A stretch of 57,480 nt of DNA from Chloroflexota bacterium (GTDB lineage Bacteria > Chloroflexota > Dehalococcoidia > Lucifugimonadales > UBA3495). How positions within the stretch are numbered: position 1 is the first letter of the stretch; each line of letters opens with the position of its first letter. The translations under genes were made by a program, and so were the position numbers. Shown here in pieces: positions 7,575 through 15,653 of the stretch. The notes below the pieces were generated by a model. It was not told where the DNA came from, did no database searches, and saw only the letters and a list, made by a program, of their open reading frames with translations. The stretch covers positions 1 through 57,480 of the forward strand of contig JAQBXL010000005.1 of the NCBI GenBank assembly GCA_027624135.1, given 5' to 3'.

Positions 7575-8192
7575 GTGACAGTTAACGGGAGGCCACTGCC
7601 TGGCGGACCAGTTATAGCATCGATGGACGCTACGAAAGCGGTTAATTTCCACCGCAAAGACGCATTGGTCGTATCAACATCTTCCGCTCTGCGCGAGTGG
7701 AGTCAGGTGTCGGAACGCCGTGACCTGGACGTTGACCTGTCCGATTGCATGGACCGAGCCCCGGCTGTGGGTCTGGGTCTGGCACTGGCCCAACCCCAGG
7801 GAAAGGTCTTGGTTTTGGACTGCGATTCCACGTTGAGGACCAACCTCGGCGGCCTGGCGACCATCGGGGAATCCAGTCCAGAGAACCTCGTCCACTTCGT
7901 ATTCGATGACGTATCCAGCATCTCCACCTCGGGCATCCCCATCAGACAGGTGGACAACCTGGACCTGGTCCAGATGGCCAAGAGCTCAGGCTACGCCAAG
8001 ACCTACGAGTTCGACAAGCTGGAAGAACTCTTGATCGGGCTGGAAGAAGTCATGCGCCAAGCGGGGCCGGTTTTCGTCCGGGTGAAAGTGTTCCGGGACG
8101 GTATCCAATTGCCTTTCCCGGAACGAAGCATGGCAGAGGGTTGGGCCGAAGTTAGAGAGAAGCTAACGCCAGTAGAGAACGGCCCGGAATAA
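7575..8192 (+). CDS. Orphan thiamine-pyrophosphate-binding (decarboxylase beta-like) protein
   Basis: The 205 residues match the C-terminal TPP-binding domain of the sulfopyruvate/phosphonopyruvate decarboxylase beta-subunit type. It has a VGLGLALAQPQGKVLVLDCD block, then TNLGGLATIGESSPENLVHFVFDD and VDNLDLVQMAKSSGYAKTY. The usual GDG...N TPP-diphosphate signature is altered (LDCDS for GDGS; DD where N is expected), so cofactor binding is uncertain. No alpha (PYR-domain) partner is encoded here. The start is probably GTG 7575; ATG 7623 is an alternative. Substrate unknown. Confidence 0.6.
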   Translation: MTVNGRPLPGGPVIASMDATKAVNFHRKDALVVSTSSALREWSQVSERRDLDVDLSDCMDRAPAVGLGLALAQPQGKVLVLDCDSTLRTNLGGLATIGESSPENLVHFVFDDVSSISTSGIPIRQVDNLDLVQMAKSSGYAKTYEFDKLEELLIGLEEVMRQAGPVFVRVKVFRDGIQLPFPERSMAEGWAEVREKLTPVENGPE

Positions 8193-8220
8193 TGAATTCC
8201 GGGGGGCAATTCCGGGGCGG

Positions 8221-8988
8221 CTATTCCCTAGACGAGCCGCTGTCGCCGTCGTTGGGACGCACCACGATCTGCCGGGCCACGTTGTAGCCGATGGACACTC
8301 GGTTCTGCTGGGTAGCCACTTCCATCACTCCCAAGTAGGGAGTAGCCTCGGCAACCGTCACGATCTTCTCCGGCACGATCATGGAATCAACGAGGAACCG
8401 CAACAATTGAGCGTCTTCCTCGGGCACTCGATCCACCACATACGTCTCGCCAGGCACAGCTGCGTCGAGAGTCAGCGCGTTGGCCGGCATCTTGGGCTCG
8501 CCGGTGCCGGGGATGGGCCGCCCGAAGGGAGAGCGCTTGGGGTTGCCTAGCCGCTCGATCAGCTTTTCTTGAAAATCCTGGGACATGCCGTGCTCCAGGC
8601 GGTGAGCCTCGTTATGCGCCTGGTGCAGGCCCATCCCCAACAACTCGACCACCAACCACTCGGCCAGACGGTGCCGGCGGGCGATGTCCTCGCCTCCTTC
8701 CAGCCCCTGTTTGGTCAGGCGGATCCGCTTGTCGGGGCCAACATCCACGAGGCTTTGCCGCTGCATCCGGCGTATCATGCCAGCCACGGATGGGACGGAC
8801 GTGCCCAATCCTTCGGTCTCGGGCAGTTGGCGCAGGGTGTCGGTAAGCTGGGTGATTGTGGGAGTTTCATCGTCCTCCCAGAGCTTATAGAGGCACAGTA
8901 GATAGTTCTCCGTGCCTGGAGACAGCCGTTGGTCGGCTTCGCCTGCGTGAGCGTGGCCGGTTCCGTTCTGCTTTCTTGGTGGGGCCAT
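8221..8988 (-). CDS. DtxR/MntR family metal-dependent transcriptional regulator
   Basis: A 255-residue repressor with the DtxR layout. An N-terminal winged helix (about 25-95; ENYLLCLYKLWED, then SVAGMIRRMQRQSLVDV) is followed by a metal-binding and dimerisation domain (RRHRLAEWLVVELLGM, then EAHRLEHGMSQDFQEKL) holding the usual His/Glu ligands. A C-terminal FeoA/SH3-like domain covers about 165-245. The region between DNA reading and metal sites is longer than in DtxR (insert LRQLPETEGLGTS). It lies directly downstream of fbpC on the same strand, so iron uptake is the expected regulon. Mn2+ instead of Fe2+ cannot be excluded. Confidence 0.88.
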   Translation of the reverse strand: MAPPRKQNGTGHAHAGEADQRLSPGTENYLLCLYKLWEDDETPTITQLTDTLRQLPETEGLGTSVPSVAGMIRRMQRQSLVDVGPDKRIRLTKQGLEGGEDIARRHRLAEWLVVELLGMGLHQAHNEAHRLEHGMSQDFQEKLIERLGNPKRSPFGRPIPGTGEPKMPANALTLDAAVPGETYVVDRVPEEDAQLLRFLVDSMIVPEKIVTVAEATPYLGVMEVATQQNRVSIGYNVARQIVVRPNDGDSGSSRE

Positions 8989-9103
8989 GGGAGTTCTTAA
9001 AATCCTTACCGGACTGTCGGATCAGCCACGGTGAATCGTCTATGACAAGCGCCAGGTGCGGGCCGAACCGGCCAGGTAATTTTGGCCCTCCGATCCTTTG
9101 CTG

Positions 9104-10276
9104 CTACCCGGATCGATGACCTGGGGCGTTTCCAGTGTGAGGCACAGCCACCAGATGGTCGCCAACGAAGGGCCGCAGATGGTGTCCCTCCCGTAGACTG
9201 ACTGAGACGCTGGCCCCCAGAGGATATTCGGCAGTGTGGGAGAGCAGACACCGGACCGTCGCACCCGATAGCAATTTGACCCGGTACAGATAGAAGGCTC
9301 CTCGGAACTCCCTTTCCACCACCACGCCCAGGCCGTCCGATGCGGGCAGGCAGTCTAAACAGTCCGGCCGGACCATCACTTCCAGTTGACTGCGGCTATT
9401 AACCCCTACGGTATTCAGTTCTTCTAGCTTCAACTCTGGCCATTCGACGGAACCGATCTCTGTATGCAGTTTCCCATCGTCGTGGCGGGCGGGAAGAAAG
9501 TCGACCATCCCGATAAACTGGGCCACAAACTTGGTGGCGGGGTGGTGGAATATCTCCTCCGGGGAGCCGGTCTGCTCAACCTGTCCACCGTTCATAACGG
9601 CGACCACGTCCCCGACGAATAGAGCTTCTTCCTGGTCGTGGGTGACGAAGATGGCGGTGGAGTGGCTGGCTTTGATGATGGCGAGGACGTCGCGCCGGAC
9701 CTGTTCCCTCAGTTTGGGATCAAGGTTTGAAAAAGGCTCGTCCAAGAGCAATATTTCCGGTTGGGGAGCAAGCGCCCGGCCCAATGCGACTCTCTGCTGT
9801 TGTCCGCCGGACAGTTCATGGGGCATTCGGTTTCGCTGGTCTCTGAGCCCGATCAGTTCGAGAATCTCACCAACACGGGTTTCCCTTCCGGTGCCGTTCT
9901 TCTGGTCCTTGGACAAACCGTACGCGATATTCTGCTCGACGGAGAGGTGGGGGAATAGCGCGCCTTCTTGGAAGACCATGCCGACACGCCGGCGCTCCGG
10001 AGGAGCGCTTACGCCAGCCCCGCTGACGGTTCGACCAGCTATGGCGATAACACCCTGGTCGGGTTCTTCAAATCCCGCTATAAGTCTGAGAGCAGTGGTT
10101 TTTCCGCAGCCGCTGGGGCCTAAAAGCGCTAAAACCTGGCCTTCGGGAACGGTCAGGTTCAGCCCCTCCACCGCTGCCACGCCGCCAAAATGCTTGGCCA
10201 GGCCAACGCACTCCAATGCTGGAGCGGCGAGCCGCCCGTTCTCAGTTTGGTTCAGATTCGATAGCTGTTGTGCCAT
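9104..10276 (-). CDS. fbpC: Fe(3+) ABC transporter ATP-binding protein
   Basis: ATPase of a ferric-iron/spermidine-type importer (390 residues from ATG 10276). The frame also allows TTG 10300; neither has a good ribosome-binding site. Walker A is GPSGCGKTT, signature LSGGQQQR, Walker B ILLLDEPFSNLD, and switch His in VTHDQEEA. A C-terminal TOBE-like domain follows (about 240-390), usual for FbpC/PotA ATPases. It is transcribed away from fbpA-fbpB, sharing a 400-base regulatory region, and toward the DtxR-type regulator. FbpC powers the FbpB permease. Confidence 0.9.
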   Translation of the reverse strand: MAQQLSNLNQTENGRLAAPALECVGLAKHFGGVAAVEGLNLTVPEGQVLALLGPSGCGKTTALRLIAGFEEPDQGVIAIAGRTVSGAGVSAPPERRRVGMVFQEGALFPHLSVEQNIAYGLSKDQKNGTGRETRVGEILELIGLRDQRNRMPHELSGGQQQRVALGRALAPQPEILLLDEPFSNLDPKLREQVRRDVLAIIKASHSTAIFVTHDQEEALFVGDVVAVMNGGQVEQTGSPEEIFHHPATKFVAQFIGMVDFLPARHDDGKLHTEIGSVEWPELKLEELNTVGVNSRSQLEVMVRPDCLDCLPASDGLGVVVEREFRGAFYLYRVKLLSGATVRCLLSHTAEYPLGASVSVSLREGHHLRPFVGDHLVAVPHTGNAPGHRSG

Positions 10277-10362
10277 TTCATCGAGGCTTTTCCATCTCAA
10301 TTACACATCCAAACAACACACGTCCAAACAACCCGGAAAAGCCACCCCTTGGAGTTCAAATA

Positions 10363-10391
10363 AGTGTAGACGTTGCGATTCTATATGTCAA
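10363..10391 (-). promoter_or_regulatory. Candidate fbpC promoter
   Basis: On the minus strand, TTGACA (10391-10386) and TACACT (10368-10363) are 17 bases apart, about 90 bases ahead of fbpC. The 10301-10703 intergenic stretch is AT-rich and also has three copies of TCCAAACAA (10308, 10323, 10654). Confidence 0.5.
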
Positions 10392-10579
10392 TGTATATCT
10401 AAGAACCTTCGCGGGGCGATTTATCTGCCGTTGCCATACTTAATCATAGGCCAAAAACCGCCAAATTGTGTCTCCAAAGTCCATATAACGATCCAGCAAA
10501 AGCGACCTAAGATCACTGGGATATTTCCTCGCATTTCCAGGCGTCATTCATCGGCAATTACATCGACACTAGATGTCTG

Positions 10580-10608
10580 TTGACGTAGGCACGACAGCAG
10601 TTTATCGT
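10580..10608 (+). promoter_or_regulatory. Candidate fbpA promoter
   Basis: TTGACG (10580-10585) and TATCGT (10603-10608) are 17 bases apart, about 95 bases ahead of fbpA. A long inverted repeat starts 8 bases downstream of the -10. Confidence 0.45.
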
Positions 10609-10616
10609 GCATACAT

Positions 10617-10653
10617 CATTTAATTATGAATATGCACATCAAATAATTAAATG
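10617..10653. promoter_or_regulatory. 11-bp perfect inverted repeat, candidate iron-regulator operator
   Basis: CATTTAATTAT (10617-10627) and ATAATTAAATG (10643-10653) are perfect inverted copies separated by 15 bases. They cover the predicted fbpA transcription start. The position suits a repressor site, possibly for the DtxR-type regulator at 8221. The sequence does not match the classical DtxR/IdeR box, so the assignment is inference. Confidence 0.5.
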
Positions 10654-10703
10654 TCCAAACAAATATTATGGTAAACCAACGAAATAATAGGTAGGGAACC
10701 AAC

Positions 10704-11729
10704 ATGCCCACAATCAGTCCAAAACGATTCGCCATCTGGGGGTTGGTAGCGTCTTTATTGATCGCAATGCTCCTATCCGCTTGCGGAGGTTCCGACGGTG
10801 ACAGCAGGTCGCTAACCGTGTACTCGGGCCGCAGCGAAACCCTGGTCGGCCCACTGATGCAACAGTTCGAGGATGCCACGGGTATCGACGTCTCGGTCAA
10901 ATATGCCGGAACCCCGCAGCTCGCCGCTACCTTATTGGAAGAGGGTGACAATACCCCCGCCGATGTTTTCTTCGCCCAAGACCCCGGCGGACTCAGCGCC
11001 GTGGCGGATCTATTTGCGCCTCTGCCGGAGAGCACCCTGAAGATGGTGCCGCAATGGGCCGTCTCCCCTACCGGCGTGTGGGTCGGCGTCTCAGGCCGGG
11101 CTCGGACGGTGGTTTACAACACTGAGCGATTAACCCCGGAGGATCTGCCCGAAGACCTGACCGGTTTTACCGACCCCAAGTGGCGGGGCCTTATCGGCTG
11201 GGCGCCCACCAACTCTTCATTCCAGACGATGGTCACCGCCATGCGCGCCGTGTGGGGCGAGACCGAGACCCTCCAATGGCTGAAAGACATTCAGGCCAAC
11301 GACCCCAAGGTCTACCCTAATAACACCTCCATCGTCTCGGCGGCGGCGGTGGGTGAGATCAACGTTGGGTTGGTGAACCATTACTATCTGCACCGTTTCC
11401 TGGCCGAAGAGGGCGATTCGTTCGGCGCACGCAACTACCATCCATCCGCTGGAGGACCTGGCGCCATCGTGATGGTCTCCGGCGTAGGCATCTTGTCAGA
11501 ATCGGACAACACAGAAAACGCCAAGCGTTTCGTGGACTTCTTACTGTCGGAGGAAGCCCAGCAATACTTCGTGGACGAGACCTTTGAGTACCCTCTGGCC
11601 GCCGGCATACCCGTGGCAGCAGGCGTCACTCCATTGTCCGATCTCAACAACCCAGACCTCTCCTCCGCTGATCTGGCCGACCTGGAGGGCACCCAGAAGC
11701 TGCTCCGGGAGGCGGGCGTCATCCCTTGA
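10704..11729 (+). CDS. fbpA: Fe(3+) ABC transporter substrate-binding lipoprotein
   Basis: Extracytoplasmic ferric-iron binding protein (341 residues). A lipoprotein signal ends in the lipobox LLSAC (C27). The mature protein is a class II periplasmic-binding fold starting LTVYSGRSETLVGPLMQQFEDATGI. It has the family blocks PADVFFAQDPGGLSAV, YNTERLTPEDLP and GWAPTNSSFQ. Iron-ligating tyrosines probably include YY in LVNHYYLHRF. Start ATG 10704. The stop overlaps the start of fbpB, so translation is coupled. Confidence 0.93.
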   Translation: MPTISPKRFAIWGLVASLLIAMLLSACGGSDGDSRSLTVYSGRSETLVGPLMQQFEDATGIDVSVKYAGTPQLAATLLEEGDNTPADVFFAQDPGGLSAVADLFAPLPESTLKMVPQWAVSPTGVWVGVSGRARTVVYNTERLTPEDLPEDLTGFTDPKWRGLIGWAPTNSSFQTMVTAMRAVWGETETLQWLKDIQANDPKVYPNNTSIVSAAAVGEINVGLVNHYYLHRFLAEEGDSFGARNYHPSAGGPGAIVMVSGVGILSESDNTENAKRFVDFLLSEEAQQYFVDETFEYPLAAGIPVAAGVTPLSDLNNPDLSSADLADLEGTQKLLREAGVIP

Positions 11730-13339
11730 GCTTATCGTCGCTAAAGGCGGCAGGACTTCGGTTATTGGCCGGAGGCCGAACCACCCCTCCGGCGGTGATC
11801 TGGGTCCCGGCGGTATTCGTGGGGGCCGCACTCCTGTTGCCGTTGGTCTACCTGATAGTCCGGACCTTCGACGCCGGAGGCGACGTCTGGGACCTGCTCT
11901 TCCGGCAAAAGGTGGCGGCGATATTGGGCCGGACCATCCTATTGGTGATCACCGTAACGGCTGGTTCGATAGTTCTGGCGCTTCCCCTGGCCTGGCTGAC
12001 CACCCGCACCGACCTACCCTTCCGCCGCGCCTGGATCGTGCTGTCCGCCCTACCGTTGGTAATACCAAGTTACGTGGCCGGGTTTATCGTGATCGCCGCC
12101 CTCGGCCCAAGGGGAATGCTCCAGCAATCACTGGACGGACCTTTCGGTATCGACCGATTGCCCGATATCCATGGGTTCGCCGGCGCGATGTTGACCCTCA
12201 CTTTCCTTAGTTTCCCCTATGTTTTCTTGACGGTCCGGGCGGCGCTGCTCCGCATTGACCCCGCGATGGAAGAATCATCCCGTGGTCTGGGGCATGGCAG
12301 TTGGACCACTTTTTTCTTCGTGACCCTGCCGTTGCTGAGACCGGGAATCGCCGCCGGAGGACTTTTGGTGGCCCTGTACACCCTATCCGACTTCGGGGCA
12401 GTGTCACTGCTGCGTTACGAGACTTTTACCTGGGCCATATTCGTGCAGTATGAATCAGCCCTGGACCGGACTCTGGGTGCTGGCCTTTCCCTCTCCTTGG
12501 TGGTGCTCGCCTTGGCCATCGTCGGATTAGAAGTGTTCAGCCGGGGCCGTGCCCGTTACTACAGCAGTTCTTCCAGTGTCTCCCGACCGCCGGCCAGGGT
12601 CCGACTTGGCCGGTGGCGTTGGCCGGCGCTGGCGTTCTGCGCTGCGATCGTGGCCGTTTCCCTAGCCGCTCCCATGTCGATACTGGGCTACTGGGTTGCC
12701 AGAGGCATCTCTGCGGGTGAGCCTTTTAACCTGGTCTGGGAAGCGGTAGGGAACTCGGTCTATATCGCGGCATTGGCCGCTGCGGCGGCAGTGATCGCGG
12801 CCCTGCCGGTGGCGGCCCTGTCGGTGCGATATCCCGGCGTTCTGAGTGGGCCGCTAGAGCGGCTTAGCTACGTGGGGTTCGCTCTGCCGGGTATTGCCAT
12901 AGCCTTGGCGTTGGTATTCTTCGGAGCCAGATACGCGCCACCTCTGTATCAGACCACCGGGTTATTGCTGTTGGCCTATGTGGTGCTTTTCATCTCGCCA
13001 GCTCTAGGGGCGGTGCGTACCTCGTTCTTGCAGATCAGCCCTCGAATCGAGGAAGCGGCCCGGAGTCTCGGAAACAGTCCCCTGCGCGCCTTCGCTTCAG
13101 TGACGCTGCCGGTCGCCCGGCCGGGAATATTCGCCGGTTGGGCCTTGGTATTCCTATTGGTCATGAAAGAGCTGCCCGCCACACTGATACTGAGTCCCAT
13201 CGGTTTCAACACCCTGGCCACTTCCATCTGGTCAGCCGCGTCCGAGGCATTCTTCGCCCGGGCGGCGCTGCCCGCGTTGTTGCTCATCGCAGCGTCGGCA
13301 ATCCCCCTGACCTTCCTTATGTTACGCGAACGCCGGTAG
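11726..13339 (+). CDS. fbpB: Fe(3+) ABC transporter permease (two fused permease domains)
   Basis: Membrane component (537 residues, about 12 helices) with two binding-protein-dependent permease domains in one chain, as usual for FbpB/SfuB. Each carries an EAA coupling motif for the ATPase: EESSRGLGHGSWTTFFFVTL in the first half and EEAARSLGNSPLRAFASVTL in the second. The start is TTG 11726, overlapping the fbpA stop (TTGA). A TATAAT box lies immediately after the stop (13342-13347) and may serve the amidohydrolase gene. Confidence 0.93.
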   Translation: MSLSSLKAAGLRLLAGGRTTPPAVIWVPAVFVGAALLLPLVYLIVRTFDAGGDVWDLLFRQKVAAILGRTILLVITVTAGSIVLALPLAWLTTRTDLPFRRAWIVLSALPLVIPSYVAGFIVIAALGPRGMLQQSLDGPFGIDRLPDIHGFAGAMLTLTFLSFPYVFLTVRAALLRIDPAMEESSRGLGHGSWTTFFFVTLPLLRPGIAAGGLLVALYTLSDFGAVSLLRYETFTWAIFVQYESALDRTLGAGLSLSLVVLALAIVGLEVFSRGRARYYSSSSSVSRPPARVRLGRWRWPALAFCAAIVAVSLAAPMSILGYWVARGISAGEPFNLVWEAVGNSVYIAALAAAAAVIAALPVAALSVRYPGVLSGPLERLSYVGFALPGIAIALALVFFGARYAPPLYQTTGLLLLAYVVLFISPALGAVRTSFLQISPRIEEAARSLGNSPLRAFASVTLPVARPGIFAGWALVFLLVMKELPATLILSPIGFNTLATSIWSAASEAFFARAALPALLLIAASAIPLTFLMLRERR

Positions 13340-13424
13340 GCTATAATTTACCCGGCCCGGCCTACCCTTAATCGGCTCGGATCAGTGGCCGGTCAATCGT
13401 TTTAGCGGAATCGGGAGGCGCACG

Positions 13425-14711
13425 TTGCCCCAGGCTGACAACACCCTCAGAGTTATCTTGCCCGGCAAGCTGATTGACGGCGTCAATGACAAAGCCCAAG
13501 AAGGCATGGCTGTGGCCATCCAGGGCAGCGCCATTAGATGGGTTGGCCCAGCATCAGAAACCGATAGCCTGGACAGCGGCGGCGCTGGGCGGGAGACGAT
13601 CGAGTTTCCCGATGGCACTTTGCTTGCCGGGATGTTCGATATCCACACCCACACCAACATGCCGGGCGACGGCCGGACTGGCGAACAGGTCAACGAGGAT
13701 GACAACGACGAGATACGGCTGCTTCGGTCGGCGCGCAATACCGCAGCGGCCGTGGCGTCAGGCGTTACCACCATGTGCGATTGCGGCTCATGGAACCGCA
13801 ACGGCTTCGCCCTGAAAGAAGGGCTGGCGGAGGGGATCGTGGAAGGCCCTCGGGTCTTGGTCTCAGGGCCGCCTCTGACGGTGACCGGCGGCCACCTCTG
13901 GTATATGGGCGGTGAAGCCGACGGCGTAGAGGCAGTCCGCACCATGGTCCGTAGCCTGATCAAACAAGGGGCCGACTTCATCAAGATCGCCGCGTCAGGT
14001 GGCAGCACCTCGACCAGCGACCCCTACCGGGCGGCCTATTCGGTCGCAGAGTTGACCACCATCGTCGAGGAGGCACACAACCGGGACCGCCCGGTCCTGG
14101 CCCACTGCCGCTGCACCGAAGCGATCAACTCCGCCTTGGACGCCGGGGTGGACGCCATCTTACATTGCTCCTTCTATGACAGTGACGGCAGTTACCGGTT
14201 CGACCAGAGGACTGCCGAGCGGCTCGCCGCCTCAGAGATTTGGCTGAACCCAACCATGGGCCTCGGCCAAGCCAACCGGGACCGCCTGATCAAGATCAAG
14301 GATGAACGTCTTTTGACGCCGGATGAAGAGGACCGACTCGAGCGGTCCACGGTGTCTGGCGGGAACTCACTGGCCCAGTTCAGCGCCCTGGTCAAGGCCG
14401 GGGTGAAGCTGGTTGGCGGCTCCGATTGTGGCTGGAGTTACTATCCCTTCGGCGATTTCCAGGGAGAGATTATGTCTCTCCACGCCGCCGGTCTGTCCCG
14501 CCTTGAAGCCATATACGCGGGCACCCGCAGCCCCGCGGCGGCCCTGGGCATCATGGACTCGATCGGGACCGTGGAGCCGGGCAAAGAGGCCGACCTGTTG
14601 GTGGTGAACGGCGATCCCAGCCAAGATCTTGAACACCTAAGAGACGTGGCTGCGGTCTTCAAGGGCGGGCGAAGGATTGCCACCAACACACAGAGAGCGG
14701 CCTTAGGCTAA
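13425..14711 (+). CDS. Amidohydrolase (imidazolonepropionase/prolidase-like)
   Basis: Metal-dependent TIM-barrel hydrolase of 428 residues. Ligand positions of the superfamily are all visible: HxH in MFDIHTHTNMPG, a probable carboxylated Lys in DFIKIAASGGSTS, His in PVLAHCRC, His in AILHCSFYD and Asp in VGGSDCGW. The C-terminal barrel-to-sandwich segment is typical (SPAAALGIMDSIGTVEPGKEADLLVV). This subgroup includes Xaa-Pro dipeptidases and aryldialkyl/organic amide hydrolases, so the substrate cannot be named. Start TTG 13425 with GGGAGG upstream. It probably forms a unit with the next gene (6-base gap). Confidence 0.85.
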   Translation: MPQADNTLRVILPGKLIDGVNDKAQEGMAVAIQGSAIRWVGPASETDSLDSGGAGRETIEFPDGTLLAGMFDIHTHTNMPGDGRTGEQVNEDDNDEIRLLRSARNTAAAVASGVTTMCDCGSWNRNGFALKEGLAEGIVEGPRVLVSGPPLTVTGGHLWYMGGEADGVEAVRTMVRSLIKQGADFIKIAASGGSTSTSDPYRAAYSVAELTTIVEEAHNRDRPVLAHCRCTEAINSALDAGVDAILHCSFYDSDGSYRFDQRTAERLAASEIWLNPTMGLGQANRDRLIKIKDERLLTPDEEDRLERSTVSGGNSLAQFSALVKAGVKLVGGSDCGWSYYPFGDFQGEIMSLHAAGLSRLEAIYAGTRSPAAALGIMDSIGTVEPGKEADLLVVNGDPSQDLEHLRDVAAVFKGGRRIATNTQRAALG

Positions 14712-14716
14712 CGGAC

Positions 14717-15091
14717 ATGCATCACTGGGAGAAAGGCGGCCCCATCAGCATCGGCTGGCCGGACCATGACGTTCCGGAGCAGGAATACACCATCGTGGAG
14801 ACCGAGCGGCTCGGCCAAGTGTTCCGGAGCCGGGTCACCGATGGCAAGAAAGAAGGCGGGTTCCTGGTGGTCTTCGACTGCCCGGAGGTGGTGCTGGAGA
14901 TGCTGGCCGAACGCGCGACCCAGCGATTGGGATTCACGGTGATCGTGTCCAATCTGAGGTGCAGCATCGAAGGCACAGTCCTCCGGAGTTTCGACTACGA
15001 ATGGTATCCAACCCCGGAGTTTGCTACCCGCCCCAGCGACCTGGCCAGGACCATCTCCGAAACCCTGGATGAGATGCGGAGATCGGGATGA
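14717..15091 (+). CDS. Hypothetical protein (124 residues)
   Basis: Not recognised. A soluble, acidic alpha/beta protein without a signal peptide, membrane segment or metal motif. The segment GGFLVVFDCPEVVLEMLAER then LGFTVIVSN suggests a small alpha/beta fold. Start ATG 14717, six bases after the amidohydrolase stop, so it is likely co-transcribed and perhaps functionally linked. Confidence 0.6.
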   Translation: MHHWEKGGPISIGWPDHDVPEQEYTIVETERLGQVFRSRVTDGKKEGGFLVVFDCPEVVLEMLAERATQRLGFTVIVSNLRCSIEGTVLRSFDYEWYPTPEFATRPSDLARTISETLDEMRRSG

Positions 15092-15191
15092 GCGAACGAG
15101 ACACAAATCAGTGGACTTACCCCCAAGCGAATTGTATTATTACGTGCGGTAAAATCGTCCACGATGAGTGGACCAGCAGCAGGAGAACACT

Positions 15192-15563
15192 ATGAAGAAA
15201 GTTACTATGAGCAGCGTGGAGAAGACCAAGGCGCCAATGACCGGCGGTCTGATGACCGGCACCCAGGTCTGGCGTCAGTCCATATTGAACCCCGATGACA
15301 GCAACAATTTCAACTTCGCCATCGTCGCCTTCGACGCGGGTTCTAGGAACAAGTTCCACAAGCATTCCGGCGACCAGATCCTGATCATCACCGAGGGCAC
15401 CGGCACCGTCGCCAACGACAACGAGTCACTGACCGTGACCGAGGGCGACGTTGTAGTCATCCCCGCCGGCGAGAACCATTGGCACGGCGCACCCGACGCC
15501 ACCTCCATGGCCCACATCACCGTCACGGTGAAGGGCAGCGAAACAGAACAAACCGAAGCCTAG
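15192..15563 (+). CDS. Cupin-domain protein
   Basis: Single-domain cupin (123 residues). The start is ATG 15192, preceded by AGGAG; the frame is open further upstream but without a ribosome-binding site. Cupin motif 1 is AGSRNKFHKHSGDQILIITEG (metal-ligand His pair HKH) and motif 2 is VTEGDVVVIPAGENHWHGA (His ligand). It probably binds a divalent metal; substrate unknown. The gene is closed by a long hairpin shared with the convergent dehydrogenase. Confidence 0.85.
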   Translation: MKKVTMSSVEKTKAPMTGGLMTGTQVWRQSILNPDDSNNFNFAIVAFDAGSRNKFHKHSGDQILIITEGTGTVANDNESLTVTEGDVVVIPAGENHWHGAPDATSMAHITVTVKGSETEQTEA

Positions 15564-15586
15564 GCCCCTTCGGCCAGGCGGAATTA

Positions 15587-15630
15587 AAATGAGTCCCGGA
15601 GATGTTGATTGTCTCCGGGACTCATTTTTA
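15587..15630. terminator. Bidirectional intrinsic terminator
   Basis: A perfect 12-bp stem (GAGTCCCGGAGA at 15591-15602 with TCTCCGGGACTC at 15612-15623) is flanked by A-rich (TTAAAAT) and T-rich (ATTTTTA) arms. It can end both the cupin gene on plus and the dehydrogenase gene on minus. Confidence 0.9.
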
Positions 15631-15653
15631 TCTGCCAGTTACGGGGAGCCGGG

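Noticed and set aside
9531-10583. 350-residue plus-strand open frame opposite fbpC
   Set aside because: Antisense shadow of the ABC ATPase; composition is Ser/Trp/Arg/Pro-rich and no domain is visible.
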